From the NCBI GenBank assembly GCA_003568945.1, contig BDIP01000253.1:1-23576 (forward strand): a stretch of 23,576 nucleotides of DNA, written 5' to 3'. Origin of the DNA: Kipferlia bialata. Taxonomy: Eukaryota; Fornicata. Both the position numbers and the translations under genes were made by a program. Positions 9,067 to 19,508 of the stretch are shown one piece after another. The notes below the pieces were generated by a model, which did no database searches, was not told where the DNA came from, and was given only the letters and a program-made list of their open reading frames with translations. The stretch's first letter is position 1, and the number at the start of each line of letters is the position of its first letter.

Positions 9067-9936
9067 GACAGAGGACTACTTTCGAAAGAGATCGCCGACC
9101 TCAGGTTGGACACGTACATGTCAACCAACACCGCAATGCTGCATATAAAGTCGGGTCCATAGTCTCCATGTGTTGAAATCTGACATTGTATCAGTCTGCT
9201 ATAGCCAATGCATGGCGAGTAAGGTCAGGGTACCCGCCAGGTTGTCTATGGTTACCAAGACGCAGTCGTCCTATTGACACTGGTGGTCAGGGTGCCTCGT
9301 CTGGGACAGAAAGGCAAGACTCAATGTCTCAGCCTGAGACTGTTAGGCAGTCCAAGAGGAGTCAGTAGTAGTTGCGACGACATCCACGCTAATCGCGCAA
9401 CAAGTCACTCACTCCTGTGTTGTCAATGGTGATCAACGTAAGAAGAGTCACAGTGTGCCTTTCACAAGGTACATTAGCTGGGTTTATGAGCGGACACGTG
9501 TATCCTTTACATCACCCAGAACAGTCCTGAATCTCATGTCGAGTCCAGTGTTTCCATGTATGGGAAACCGCGCTGGCCAGCGAAAGTAGCCATTGCAGCA
9601 GTTTTCCACACTTTAGATAGATACACCCAATGTTCCTTGCAGAAACAGACAATGCGCCGCCAGTCCGGCCAAAGTGTCAATAGTCTGGGTGCTAGGAGTG
9701 GATCTCTTTAGAATGCCCTAGTCACCAGCATACATGGGTCAATGTGATCATCTGCACATCATTGCAGCCATGCCCTGTGACAAAAGAGTCTGCAGCCTCT
9801 TAACACTGGCCAGACCAAACTATTGGGTCTTGCCAATGTAGAAGGGTCCAGTGGCAATAAACAGGGAGCATCGCAAGACTTTCGTGGTTGTTTCTGTACA
9901 GGCGGAGACACATCCATCCCCGATGTCATTACCAAA
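8709..9936. repeat. Tandem direct repeat, unit 1 (about 1.2 kb)
   Basis: Begins CGGGTTGTCTATGGTGACTA and ends CCCCGATGTCATTACCAAA. The second unit starts at the next base. The units align throughout with scattered substitutions and indels; the size difference is mostly small deletions. Sequence just upstream (8550-8708) resembles an internal part of the unit (about 9070-9240), so earlier duplications are layered in. Confidence 0.85.
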
Positions 9937-10247
9937 CCCGGTTGTCTATGGTGACTACCTCTTGTGGGCAGAATGCCTCGTACCACACAGATAGACATGG
10001 TGCTACCCAGCGACTCAAGACTCCCAAGAGAGGTCTGAGACATCACTGTCAGTTGTATCAGTGTCACCCGTGGATTGAGAAGTCTAGTGATAACCAGGAG
10101 GACAGGGACCATTTCACCCGGTTGTCCCAACAGAACGTGCCAGGTGAACAGGCAATCAAACCCATAAAGAAAGCTGTGGATTCTGTCTGAATCATTCTGA
10201 GGTCCAGCAGCTGCTACTAAGGTATCCCAGCTAATCGAAGGTAGCAA
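9759..10247 (-). pseudogene. Minus-strand conserved frame, copy 2 (unidentified, 162 codons)
   Basis: Longest open frame of the middle block, and it spans the junction of the two tandem units. The first half matches the frame at 8659-9066. The second half (VMTSGMDVSPPVQKQPRKS...) matches 10875-11132, where the two copies differ by an in-frame two-codon insertion and end at the same TGA. Replacement changes outnumber silent ones. Unrecognised family; coding status doubtful. Confidence 0.3.
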
Positions 10248-11058
10248 GCCACGCGCGCTTGTGATGTCTAGTGAAGAGGACAGGACAGAGGACTACTTTC
10301 AAGAGAGGTCGCCGACCTCACGTTGGACACGTGCATGTCAACCAACACCACAATGCTGCTTCTATGGTGACCAAGACGCAGTCGACCTATTGTCTCTTGT
10401 GGGCAGAGTGTCTCGTCTGGGACAGATAGGCAAGACTCAGTGTCATAGCCTGAGACCCTCTGACAGTCCACCAGGAGTCACTTGCAGTTGCGAAGACCTC
10501 AGCGCTAATCGACCAACATATCATCGGCTCCTGTGTTGTCAATGGGGATCAACGTAAGAGGAGTCACATTGCGGCTGTCACACGTTACATGAGCTGGGAT
10601 AATGAGAAGACACGTACACCCTATAGATCACCCAGTTCAGTCCTGAATCTCACGTCGAGTCCAGAGTTTCCATGTATGGGAAACCGCGCTGGCCAGCGAA
10701 AGTAGCCGTTGCAGCAGTTCTCCACAGTTTAGATAGATACACCCAATGCTCCTTGCAGAGACAGACAATGCCCCGCCAGTCCGGCTAAAGTGTCAATAGT
10801 CTGGGTGCCAGGAGTTAATCTCTTTAGAATGCCCTAGTCACCAGCATACATGGGTCAACGTGATCACCTGCACATCACTGCAGCCACGACCTGCGACAAA
10901 AGAGTCTGCAGTCTCTGCCTCTTAACACTGGCCACACCATACAATTGGGCCTCCCCAATGTAGAAGGGTCCAGTGGCAATGAACAGGGAGCATCGTAAGA
11001 TTTTCGTGGTTGTCTCTGTACAGGCGATGACACATCCACCCCCGATGTCATTACCAAA
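9937..11058. repeat. Tandem direct repeat, unit 2 (about 1.1 kb)
   Basis: Head-to-tail copy of 8709-9936. Landmarks: GTTGTCAATGG-GATCAACGT (about 10535), CCATGTATGGGAAACCGCGC (10671) and the shared end ATGTCATTACCAAA. A further fragment of the unit end recurs at about 11331-11375 (ACAGGCGGTGACA...CATCCCTGATGTTATGG). Confidence 0.85.
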
Positions 11059-11375
11059 GAACCTCTACCCTCACTCTTAGTGTCTAGTTCATCAATGTCA
11101 AAGAGGGATGCTAGTGTCTCTGGAGAACACAACTAATCCTGGACAGGTATCCACCTCAGCCATGCTGTCATGAACATAGCAACAAGGTAATCCTCCTGAT
11201 ACGCGGGTATTGACCGACACTGGGCATGTGTGAGGCGAAAACCACGAGTTGTGACATTCGAGATGGACGAAGGTGATGTCACCACATGTGTAGAAGCCCA
11301 CTCGTACCCCCACATAACTTGTCTGCCTACAGGCGGTGACATGACATGTCACATGTCCATCCCTGATGTTATGGT

Positions 11376-12049
11376 GGATTTACTCTCCACCATATTGTGA
11401 AGTGGACCATACTCTAGCAGAAGATGGACGGTTGTGGGTGACACGGCCCGTCTCCAAGTCAAATGAGCACTACAGCAATACTGTGTTGGACCATGCGCTG
11501 CACTTTTCAGTATACTTTAGGAAACACAGGCCGTTGGATAGGCAACCGATCACAAGCTGCGGTGCCTTAAGGCAAAGGGCAGCAAGGGTCAGAGGCACAA
11601 GACACCGTCCATTCCAAGTATCTTGTCACTCTTAGCCACTCTCTCTATCACACTGCAAAGCCGATGACATTCTTCGATAGGGATGTTGCCAGTGAAACCG
11701 ACGGCACCCTCAATGATTTTCCCAAAGACACAAGGCGGACCTGGAGAAACATGTGGGCGATAGAACGTGTAAAGAGTCACTCCTGATCATCGCATGCCTC
11801 AACCAATACCAAAAAACTCGTGTCACTACCTCTCCAGCCTCCTTTCTAGGCATGGTGGGTCACGCCGACATGTGATGGACATTCGAACTAGCAGCCACTC
11901 GGGGAGGATGTCTAGTGTGAACGTCACAGACCGGAAGAGGACTGTCCCAGACACACCGGAGTATGTGACACACCCCTACACACACAAGGTAGTAGGGCAC
12001 AGCGGATGGCCTGGTCAGAAGAAACAATGCTATCCCGGGACGAACACAC
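11376..12049. other. Unassigned sequence between repeats
   Basis: Balanced composition with no recognisable exon. Open frames of 60-90 codons occur on both strands but lack motifs, splice signals or conserved copies. Confidence 0.3.
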
Positions 12050-12268
12050 AGTGCTTGTGCTAGTGTGACACTAGCCTAGTGTCTCGGTTGATTCCGACTA
12101 GAATCATAGTCAGGGGCCACTGAGGTATTGGGTAGGGAACCTATCGTCACGTACGCGGTAGTGGTCCACTACCGTAGTGAACACACCGGGTGACATGGCA
12201 CAAGGCACAGGATATCCCAAGTACGGACATACAAACACATGCTACTAAAGACATAACATGCCGACAGT
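12050..12268. repeat. Dispersed duplicate, partner at 7868-8062
   Basis: Same block order as 7868-8062. It contains a perfect 19-base palindrome (CGGTAGTGG-T-CCACTACCG, about 12156-12174) that is less perfect in the partner. Confidence 0.75.
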
Positions 12269-12600
12269 TCCCAAGGTCAGAGAACAGCAAGGACTACTAG
12301 TCGTTGACTAGAGTCAGAAGACAATGTCAACTCCCATACTCGTTCTGTCCCTTCGACACGGTTTCTGCCTCCCTAACAAGAGGGCAGATTCTATGGAGGC
12401 AGTCGGTATGCAGAGAGGCAGTGGTGCGATAACGGCAATGTAGTCCAGTGGTAACATACAACATTGACGACTTCTTATCTGTCCCAAAGTCCCACGAGGA
12501 ACCCCTGTAACACATGACGGTATTGGCATATCACAGTGTTGAACCCTGGTTGGATGTGATATGGACCCCAACCCAGTTATATACACAGGCCAGATCATCC

Positions 12601-12794
12601 TACCCTCCCAAGACACGGCAGCCGCTCATAAATGGAGCAGTGGACTACGTTGTTGACGTGTCTTTCTCTCTGGTCCAGAGACTCCTTGGATAATCTGCAC
12701 ACATGTCACTATATAGAGGTCTCTCACACTCTGTCAGGATGATTGACTCTCTAGGTACCATGTCCGAAAGTGCCACCGATTGCTGCCAAGTGGA
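12601..12794 (-). repeat. Repeat unit R, copy 1
   Basis: Bounded by TACCCTCCCAAGACA on the plus strand and a GCTGCCAAGTGGA end. On the minus strand its end encodes STWQQSVALSDMVP, one of four variants of this motif in the middle block. Related copies lie at 12951-13104 and 13797-13963. Confidence 0.7.
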
Positions 12795-12950
12795 CATAAT
12801 GAGAGGGGGGTACATTGCCCATGGGCGGGCGCATTTTATGTCGGGCACTCCACAGGTGAACAATCAACCAATAGTTGATGACATCAACTTGATGTCAAGT
12901 GGAACATATGGGAACACCATATGACAAGAGGTGGGCACTCTTACACCTTA

Positions 12951-13104
12951 TACCACCCTCCCAAGACAGGACGGCAGCCAATCAGACTCATTTGGTTGGG
13001 AACACCGGTTGTGACGTGGCTAAATCTCACTTGCAGCACATCATTCTCTGAATGATTGAGACTGATACCATATCCGATGGAGCCGCCGTTGGTTGCCAAG
13101 TGGA
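12951..13104 (-). repeat. Repeat unit R, copy 2
   Basis: Shares ACCACCCTCCCAAGACA, CATTTGGTTGGGAACACC and GGAGCCGCCG with copy 3. The minus-strand motif reads STWQPTAAPSDMVS. Another minus frame is open from here through to GGWYKV-stop, but it is not kept in the other copies. Confidence 0.7.
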
Positions 13105-13796
13105 GAAAACAATCCGTGCCGAACTACTTCAGGTATTATTCGACGTGCTGGCTACCGATTCCCGCACAGATACCAGAGCCTCCACCAACACAATAGCTGA
13201 ACAGTCCCCAATGGTATTAGGCAGCAGCAGCCAGACCCAGGATACAGTGGCTCCTTCCAGTCTCATTGGGTCCACCGCACACCGTCCCTGCCTTGGCACT
13301 GTCCCTGTCGTCTAACAAGGGGAGAGGATATGTACGTACTCAGGCGGCATGCTGCCCGGTGGAGTTATAGCCAAGTCGATCGAGGGACAAGAACCACATA
13401 GACCACTTGGGGTTGCTGTCAAGTGAAATGCATCTCGACTCCGGTCCACTATTATCGATATATCTGCCCTGAAAGGATCGCGAATAAGTGACAGTGAGTG
13501 TCAGAGCGGTAGCTGTTCATCTTCATCTTCATTGGGTCCCACCAAGACCCGCCCTACCTTCCTGCAAGGGGGCAGATGACATGCCACAACGGTAGGGCTT
13601 TGTCAAGTGTTGAAACCGACGACATAGAGGTGTTACTTCCTCAAAGAGCCAACGGGAATGACGTATCGACAAATGTGGTGCATCAGTCCCACAAGACGGC
13701 TGAAACACGGCACGGATATCACACCGTTGAGAAACTAGGGCTGCGATACCCCATGCACTCTGGATCAGACACCCACTCCTAGACCAGATCATACCA

Positions 13797-13963
13797 ATAC
13801 CACCCTCCCAAGACAGCATGGCAGCCATTCAATCGCATTTGGTTGGATTGGGAACACCCATCGTGACCAGTATATATCACTCGCAACACATCGTTCATCC
13901 ACCCTCTCACCGATTGATACTAGGTACCATATCCTATGGAGCCGCCGATTGTTGCCATATGGA
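13797..13963 (-). repeat. Repeat unit R, copy 3
   Basis: Starts CCACCCTCCCAAGACAGCAT and ends GATTGTTGCCATATGGA. The minus-strand motif is SIWQQSAAP followed by a stop, so this copy is not translatable through the motif. Confidence 0.7.
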
Positions 13964-14582
13964 CACTCTCAAGGTCTTTCTATTGCCTTTGAGACGGAGC
14001 ATCGTGTTCCTGGCACTCCTTTGGTGGACATACGTGACAACATCCTTACGGTCTTGAAGGTATTGGGGATATGTGACACCAAGGGCCTCCATCTTGCCTC
14101 TCCGTGCCGCACAAGAACACACCCATGTCCTGTCTCTTTCCAAGCCTATTTGGGTAACAGTACGCCCCTTAATTCCTAAGAGGAGGCAGATGGTATGCTA
14201 GGAGTGAAGCAGCAAGGAACTATGGTACGGCGTACGAGGGCAGCATGAAGAGAGATCGGCAATGACAGTATCCAACAGTCCCCAGGTCTCACGACCAGCG
14301 AAGACATGAGTTCTAACATGTATCCTCTTCCAGTTGCCACACTGCTGTCTCTGGTTCCACTGCATCACTACCTCTATGCAAGGCTAAGAAGGTCACTGGC
14401 AACTGAGAGGGTTGTTGTCCAGTGCAGGAATTATCAAGACCTCTATCAATCTCACCAGAGATTCTGGTTGGGTACATGATGGAAGGGCTGGAGGTGTAGA
14501 GGTCCTTCGAGGGATACGGACACCCAACCAACAACCCACCGTCACTGCTCGCGTCATCAGTCCTCGGATCAATGTATGTCGG

Positions 14583-14783
14583 TCATCGTGACACAGAAGG
14601 TAGGGGACTGGAGAAAGACATGGTGTCAGTAGCCCGACGCTCATATCGAGGTGGAATCCACATCAGTCTCTGGCCATCACTCTTCTGATGTAGGTACCAC
14701 ACGCCCATGTGCGAGGGTGCCACTCGTTGGGGTTGTTGCCAAGTGGAGACCTCTGATACCGGTTGCACTTGCTCCAGGTGCAT
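14583..14783 (-). CDS. Minus-strand exon-like frame with STWQQ motif (unidentified)
   Basis: A 66-codon open frame contains VSTWQQPQRVAPSHMGVW. A plausible internal exon is AGGTCTCC... after GGTATCAG, ending at a GTACCT donor near 14698. Similar wording recurs at 12.8, 13.1, 13.95, 14.41 and 14.90 kb, and as TRQP variants in the right block. I do not recognise a domain. It may be one exon of a repetitive minus-strand gene or a decayed copy of such an exon. Confidence 0.3.
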   Translation of the reverse strand: MHLEQVQPVSEVSTWQQPQRVAPSHMGVWYLHQKSDGQRLMWIPPRYERRATDTMSFSSPLPSVSR

Positions 14784-14999
14784 CGTGATAAGAATCCCAA
14801 TATGTAGGGCGATACATCATGTGGCGTAACAGGCGACATACACAATTCCCATCAGCTGGATCAGAAAGTTCCACTCGCCAGTGAGAGGGGATACTGCTTG
14901 GGGTTGTTGTCTGATGCAGGTAACAACGACCAGGAACATACCGCAATGTATATGGGGACCAGAGACACACTACTGGGGTTCTTAAGTGCCATGGTACCG

Positions 15000-15640
15000 A
15001 GAACGTCTGCTATGCAACAATGAGACAGATGGCAGAGGGGAAATATGGGACAGGGCTCTGTACAGATGTATATGCCACACTCAATCCTATCCATCTCTGT
15101 GAGTATGTCATGCTGGAAGAGGGACTGGAATCCAAGCCGGGTCTGAGAGACAGATGACGGAGAGGAGTCTCTGTGACAGAGACGTCTGTAAGGTCCCACA
15201 GCACACTCCTACTGTTACTCCCTTTCCCTTAGGTTACGGCAACACAAACCCTTGCCACTCTGTTCCATCTCACATGACCCCGATAAGTGTTACCAGCGCC
15301 CGTAGGGTATCTAACCCACAAGAAAAGACTGCAAAGGATTGTGTAGTGGGCATACATGGGTCGCTTCTTACTGCACTTGACATCCAGGTCAAGAGTCCCA
15401 TACCCTCTTGTCCACTAGTGTGAAAGGGTCTGGTGTGAGCTTCCATCGAATAGGACCTAGCATACACACGAGTATATATCAAATTAGTGGTAACTATGTA
15501 TTTTGTTACCCAAATAGCTGAGTGTGCGTGCACATGTACACGAATGTACATACATAGCTAATGTGTCAGGGACACGTACCCATCGACCCTCCACAGACAG
15601 AGGGAGTGCTCAACACAATAAATAGGTCTAGAGGGTGTCT
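15000..15640. other. Transition zone, no firm gene
   Basis: Minus-strand frames of 60-112 codons are open but lack motif or splice support. Plus strand CCTTTCCCTTAG at 15221-15232 is an acceptor-like tract without a convincing exon after it. TA-rich sequence resumes near 15470. Confidence 0.3.
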
Positions 15641-15795
15641 GACACTAGCGCACACGGATGTAGGTTGTGTAGTGGTCATTCCCATGGCACATTTGTACTT
15701 GACACTCTGTGTTAGAGAGGTATAGAAGTAGGTACCAGAGTATTGACAGAGAACCAGACTTCTTCACTGTCCATCCCCCAAGTACACACATAGAA

Positions 15796-15897
15796 AATAC
15801 ATACCTTCAGTACATTACAGACCACCAGACTAAGTAGTTGCTGTGACTTCTCATACAAACCAGGGGACACACACACTACATCACACAACGGGGCCAT
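15796..15897 (-). CDS. Possible first exon of a minus-strand gene (MAPLCDVV...)
   Basis: ATGGCC at 15897 opens a frame reading MAPLCDVVCVSPGLYEKSQQ and on to NVLK, where an AAG/GTATGT donor would end it near 15803. The frame stays open beyond the donor (through MDSEEVWFSVNTL, then GTACCT). It begins three bases after the TGA of the exon at 15901-16190 and in the same frame, so it could equally be read-through or a broken continuation of that exon. Confidence 0.35.
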
Positions 15898-15900
15898 ATA

Positions 15901-16190
15901 TCATCGATCCCCAGGCATTGGTGGTGTGTAATGGCGTGTAACCATGCTGTAGGTATTCAATGTGGCGTGCAGTGTCTGATAGAAGCGTCGTCTTTCATTG
16001 TCCCCAACCCAGACATCTGTATGTGACAAGGTCAGTGTGAAGGAACGATATGTCATGTCATAGGATAGGGAGAAGAAGGGTCTGTCATCGAGGAAGAGAG
16101 ACACCAGACGGACAGCAGCGTCGACACAACGCCTCTGTGGCATACATCTACAGGCCACATGCGATGTACAGGGGATGAGACACCGTGTTC
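15901..16190 (-). CDS. Candidate terminal exon, minus strand (unidentified protein)
   Basis: After the acceptor CCCTAG (complement of 16191-16196) the frame is open for about 95 residues to TGA. It reads like real coding sequence: RCVDAAVRLVSLFLDDRPFF, then SLSYDMTYRSFTLTLSHTDV and WVGDNERRRFYQTLHATLNT, with balanced codon use and charged/aromatic patterning. It is the most protein-like minus-strand segment in the window and has no second copy here. Family not recognised. It may be the 3' end of the minus-strand gene whose other exons lie at higher coordinates. Confidence 0.5.
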
Positions 16191-16199
16191 CTAGGGCAC

Positions 16200-16660
16200 C
16201 ACCCCTATTGAGGGATGGCCCCGCTCAACGGCCCTAACTCCCTCCTGCAGCCCCTACTCCTCTTGTCCCCCAAGGGGTAGGTGGGAGCATGTGCCTACTA
16301 TTGAGTGATATATAGTAGTAGTAGTGCAAGGGACATACTATTAGGCATACAAGCAATATGAAAGGTATATATATGTGCTATCAACACATATGGGTTCTAT
16401 ATAGTATAGTGTTATCAATTACGTGTACTATATAGCATACCTAATGGGTAGTGGAGATCCAGAGGCTGGCACCATGATACAAGGGGGGGCCGACCTCCGA
16501 TTGACCAGTTGAGGAAATCACAGGTTCATTCCAGCCTAGGTGAGTAGAAACGAGAAATACACCATTGTACGCCGATATACTCCCTCTAATACTAGACGCA
16601 TATCATACATAGATCATATATACAATTGTATAATGTACATGCAACTTGCATGATGCATCA
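16200..16660. other. Non-coding stretch with one half of a duplication
   Basis: Contains TA-rich sequence and the block 16436-16560, which recurs in diverged form at 17270-17400. No exon is seen. Confidence 0.4.
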
Positions 16661-16800
16661 TACCTCTGGAACATAGACATGTACACAGACCCAGGGACTG
16701 GTCATCACAGGCACCAAGGCACATAAGGCATATGAGTCACACCGTGGCAAACACACACAAGGTACGTCCAGTGTGTAAGGAGACATCAACTGCAGGGACT
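16436..16800. repeat. Diverged segmental duplicate, partner 17270-17600
   Basis: Landmarks kept in order about 800-830 bases apart: CATACCTAATG, a GGCC(G/C)A(C)-rich block, TTGAC(C/T)AGTTG, CCTAGGT-AGT, then TACACAGACCCAGGGACTGG. The two halves are clearly related but only moderately similar. Confidence 0.6.
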
Positions 16801-16846
16801 CTCCACAAGTGGAGAGGCAGTACCAATGGTACAATGATGCCAGCAA
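16715..16846 (-). CDS. Cys-rich exon-like frame, minus strand (unidentified)
   Basis: Open frame SLYHWYCLSTCGESLQLMSP continuing to YTLDVPCVCLPRCDSYALCA, then a GTGCCT donor-like site. The frame continues as LVPVMTSPWVCV, which matches LVPVVTSPWVCV next to 17517-17609, so the true boundary is unclear. It pairs with 17517-17609 as copies of one exon. Confidence 0.35.
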
Positions 16847-17269
16847 CCAGCCTCATACAACCCAACAATGGTATCAGTCTGGTACATGCACGAGAAGTAC
16901 CCTACATCAATGATGTGACATCATCCCTCGCCCCCTTCTTCAGCTCTACTGGTCTTCCAACTGGATAATGGGGAGCACATGACTACCAACAAGCAGAGTG
17001 GCCCAATGACAAGACTACCACAGGCACAAGGCATCAACCGATACCAGTCTGCACAGACGTAGACTCCCTCCTTCCAGCCCCACCACCTGGTACCTTTGGT
17101 CACCCTACTGGGAATGGGCGGAGCACATGTCTTCATGTTAGAGTTACAGAGCACAAGGTTAATGACTAGACACAAGGAGAGGCCTGTTGGGAATATCTAG
17201 TAGAACTACTAGCCTTGTGATGGATCTGTGATATTTACATACATTTATTCTACATTTCTTTCACATAGC

Positions 17270-17600
17270 ATACCTAATGTGTAAGAGAGGGACAGTCACT
17301 GCCATGACACAGGTGAAGTCCGGCCCACGCTTGACTAGTTGGTATTCCCCTTCCCGAGCCTACGTCATTCATATCCTAGGTTAGTTGAAATGTGTTCTAG
17401 ACGGGTATCCTCTCAGCAGACACAGAAATTCATCTCTTCAATCAGGCGCATGTAACAAAGTATACCACTGGTACACACACTAGTACACAGACCCAGGGAC
17501 TGGTCACTACAGGTACCAATGGGTAGAGGGTGTCTAACTCCCAATCACACACGGGGAGGGTTGTATAGTGGCAAGAGGTCCTATTCTGAGTCCACCTGTA
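17270..17600. repeat. Diverged segmental duplicate, partner 16436-16800
   Basis: See partner. A third piece with CACAGGGACTGGTCACCATT occurs at about 20752-20772, so the unit exists in at least three places. Confidence 0.6.
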
Positions 17601-17609
17601 CTGAAGACC
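17517..17609 (-). CDS. Exon-like segment, 31 codons (GLQYRWTQNRTS...)
   Basis: Acceptor CTCACTCAG, donor GTACCT, length 93 nt in phase 0. It encodes GLQYRWTQNRTSCHYTTLPV and a Cys/Asp/Glu-containing end. Its start matches GVMYSQKQNRGTSTRQP at 19210 in the same frame (G-[LV]-x-Y-x3-QNR), which supports a shared coding origin. Unidentified protein. Confidence 0.4.
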
Positions 17610-17791
17610 CTGAGTGAGATATTGGCCAGTGGAGTCACAGTAGGGGAAGTTAATAGTATTATCCATCTATAGAAATGCACACGCTCCCTTCCCGTCACAC
17701 ACACGTGATGATTCACTACAATATTACCACACACATCTATGAAGCTCTCGGGATAAGCGGGTAGTGGCATGTGTACGTGTATATACCTCAC

Positions 17792-17854
17792 CCTGAGTCC
17801 CAACGACATGTGTCTAGGGTGTGAGCCCTGGTGAGTAATGGGCACACCGACACA
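17792..17854 (-). CDS. Exon-like segment, 21 codons (CVGVPITHQ...)
   Basis: Acceptor TCACCCCCAG and donor GTGAGG flank 63 nt, phase 0-0, encoding CVGVPITHQGSHPRHMSLGL plus Arg. It aligns with the exon-like segment 19442-19508 (SLTLPHQMLCPRHVPRDAGS): shared THQ/PHQ, then PRH. Unidentified protein. Confidence 0.4.
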
Positions 17855-18244
17855 CTGGGGGTGAGGAGATGTGCAAGTGGTCATATATACATACATACAG
17901 TGATGGTCACAGGCTGAGGGTGAGGAGAGGCATTGCAAGCCCACGGTGACGGTTACACTCCAACTGTTTATACACCGAACACACTATATGCTAGACTAGC
18001 ATTGCTAGTATTAAGACAAGTAGACTTCTGTTCGCTCGAGACATCTATACATACACACAAATGTCTCTCATACAGTACACAGCAGGGTGAACATGTAGTT
18101 GAGAGAGTGAGATGTCAGAATAGCACAGTATGGGTGTTATCTACCTCGGATAGATGGTGTCTGACAGCCACAAAGGCACAGGGGAGGTGTCTAACCCAGA
18201 AGAATGGGGTTGTCTAGTGGTTCAAGACCAGAGACTTCTAAGTG

Positions 18245-18347
18245 CCCTCGACACTATGTTCAAGGTGGATACTAGGGAACATGCACTAGACCAGGGTGGT
18301 TAGTGGTCACGAGCCCAGAGAGAGACTGGAGGTGGGGGTAGAACAAA
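18245..18347 (-). pseudogene. Decayed copy of exon-like segment 20050-20162
   Basis: Follows a similar CACCTCCAG acceptor and reads LVTTNHPGLVHVP, matching MTTNHSGLVHVP at 20050-20162. It then meets three in-frame stops and lacks the donor. This looks like a broken exon copy of the host's own gene family. Confidence 0.5.
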
Positions 18348-18660
18348 TATATCATATATATATATGTATATATATATATGGACGGTAAGATATCCATATA
18401 TAATACCTCGGACGCCAATGCATAGAGGTCTCGTAGGGACATACGGGCAAGGCTGGTCTAGTTGACATACTAACCGACCGCATGAAGTTTCCATGATATT
18501 CTGAGTGAATTAGAGTCACACATAAGGTCAAGTGATATCATAGCCCCAAACACGTACATAAGAGAATAGTAACGACTGGAAGTGAGGGTTAACCATCTGG
18601 AATATGTATATAGTAAGGAATGAATGTAAACATATATATACCTGACACCAAGAGACAGAG

Positions 18661-18722
18661 CTCTCCTACGGACATGCTGGCAAGGCTTGTCTAGTGGGCA
18701 GGTCTGAGATAGAGAGGATTGT
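18661..18722 (-). CDS. Exon-like segment (TCPLDKPCQHV...LSLGV)
   Basis: Acceptor TATCTCAG and donor GTATAT bound about 73 nt, open in a frame reading TCPLDKPCQHVRRRALSLGV. A related segment at about 18405-18470 reads LDQPCPYVPTRPLCIGV. Ends of the form LSLGV/LCIGV/LYVGV before the donor recur in several segments. Boundaries are uncertain by some bases. Confidence 0.3.
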
Positions 18723-19111
18723 CTGGGAAATCCTGGATTAGCTAGAGACACACAATACACCATTGACATGATATACCAACAGGATATCCACATCAAGTAT
18801 CAAATATGGGTATGTGTACCTGGGAACTGCAACCATAGACAAATGGAGAATGATCACAGTCACGAACATACCCTACAGATCTCTACCCTGTGTCCCTGTC
18901 CCCAACCAGGTACAAAGAATATGTGTCGGGGCATAGGCACACAGTGCATCTGGGACGCCGGGGAAGCACATATGGTGTCTAGTGACAAACGCCATTGTAA
19001 AGAGAGACTTTCACTAACTATTTGCATCAGTATGGGAAACAGGTCACTCGACATGACATGTTAACGCCACGACAGGGACAGACTTGGAGACACATAGTGC
19101 AGACCTAGACA

Positions 19112-19210
19112 CTACAGAGGGTGGGGCAGTTGACTGTGAGTCTGTGGCATGTCTAACCGAGGTTGTCTAGTGGAGGTACCCCTATTCTGTTTCTGACTGT
19201 ACATGACACC
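19112..19210 (-). CDS. Exon-like segment (GVMYSQKQNRGTSTRQP...)
   Basis: Acceptor TCTCACACAG. The frame reads GVMYSQKQNRGTSTRQPRL and then reaches TAG at the low-coordinate end. The last part is a copy, in another frame, of the ATDTQ-T-PPSV module seen at 19935-19992 and 20240-20298. Either an internal donor is missed or this copy has shifted frame. Confidence 0.3.
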   Translation of the reverse strand, partial: GVMYSQKQNRGTSTRQPRLDMPQTHSQLPHPL

Positions 19211-19441
19211 CTGTGTGAGACATTGGAAATGAGGCAGAGATTGGTACATTGGCAAGTGTATTTGGGCATATATGTGTATGTATATAGATGTGCATGAGAC
19301 CGTGAGACATTAGAACTATGCCACTGACACATCAGATATATCCCAGCCAACTCCCTGAGCGCATCTTCCATCCATATTCACACAAGAGAACCCATCATTG
19401 CTATATGTACCCCTGAGTGGAGTGCAGTGTTGTACTTATAC

Positions 19442-19508
19442 CTGAGCCTGCGTCTCTAGGTACGTGTCTAGGGCATAGCATCTGGTGAGGTAGGGTCAGA
19501 GACCCGGC
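19442..19508 (-). CDS. Exon-like segment, 22 codons (AGSLTLPHQ...)
   Basis: Acceptor TCTCACCTAG, donor GTATAA, 67 nt, encoding AGSLTLPHQMLCPRHVPRDA and Gly-Ser. It is homologous to 17792-17854. A further, weaker relative at about 18900-18970 reads ASPASQMHCVPMPRH. Confidence 0.4.

Noticed and set aside
9888-10190. 100-codon plus-strand frame
   Set aside because: It is antisense to the repeat frame, not conserved in the other repeat copies, and has no motif or splice support.
13000-13104. Minus frame with GGSIGYGISL...GGWYKV-stop as a gene end
   Set aside because: Attractive wording, but the frame is not kept in the related repeat copies at 12601 and 13797.
14313-15200. Kelch-type propeller repeats, suggested by LDNNP-W-like wording on the minus strand
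   Set aside because: No Gly-Gly pair or regular Tyr/Trp spacing could be traced over successive units. Another frame (STWQQP) is equally open.
5861-15400. Possible transposon or retroelement body in the middle block
   Set aside because: No reverse transcriptase, integrase or transposase motif on either strand and no terminal repeats bounding the block. Only local duplications are visible.
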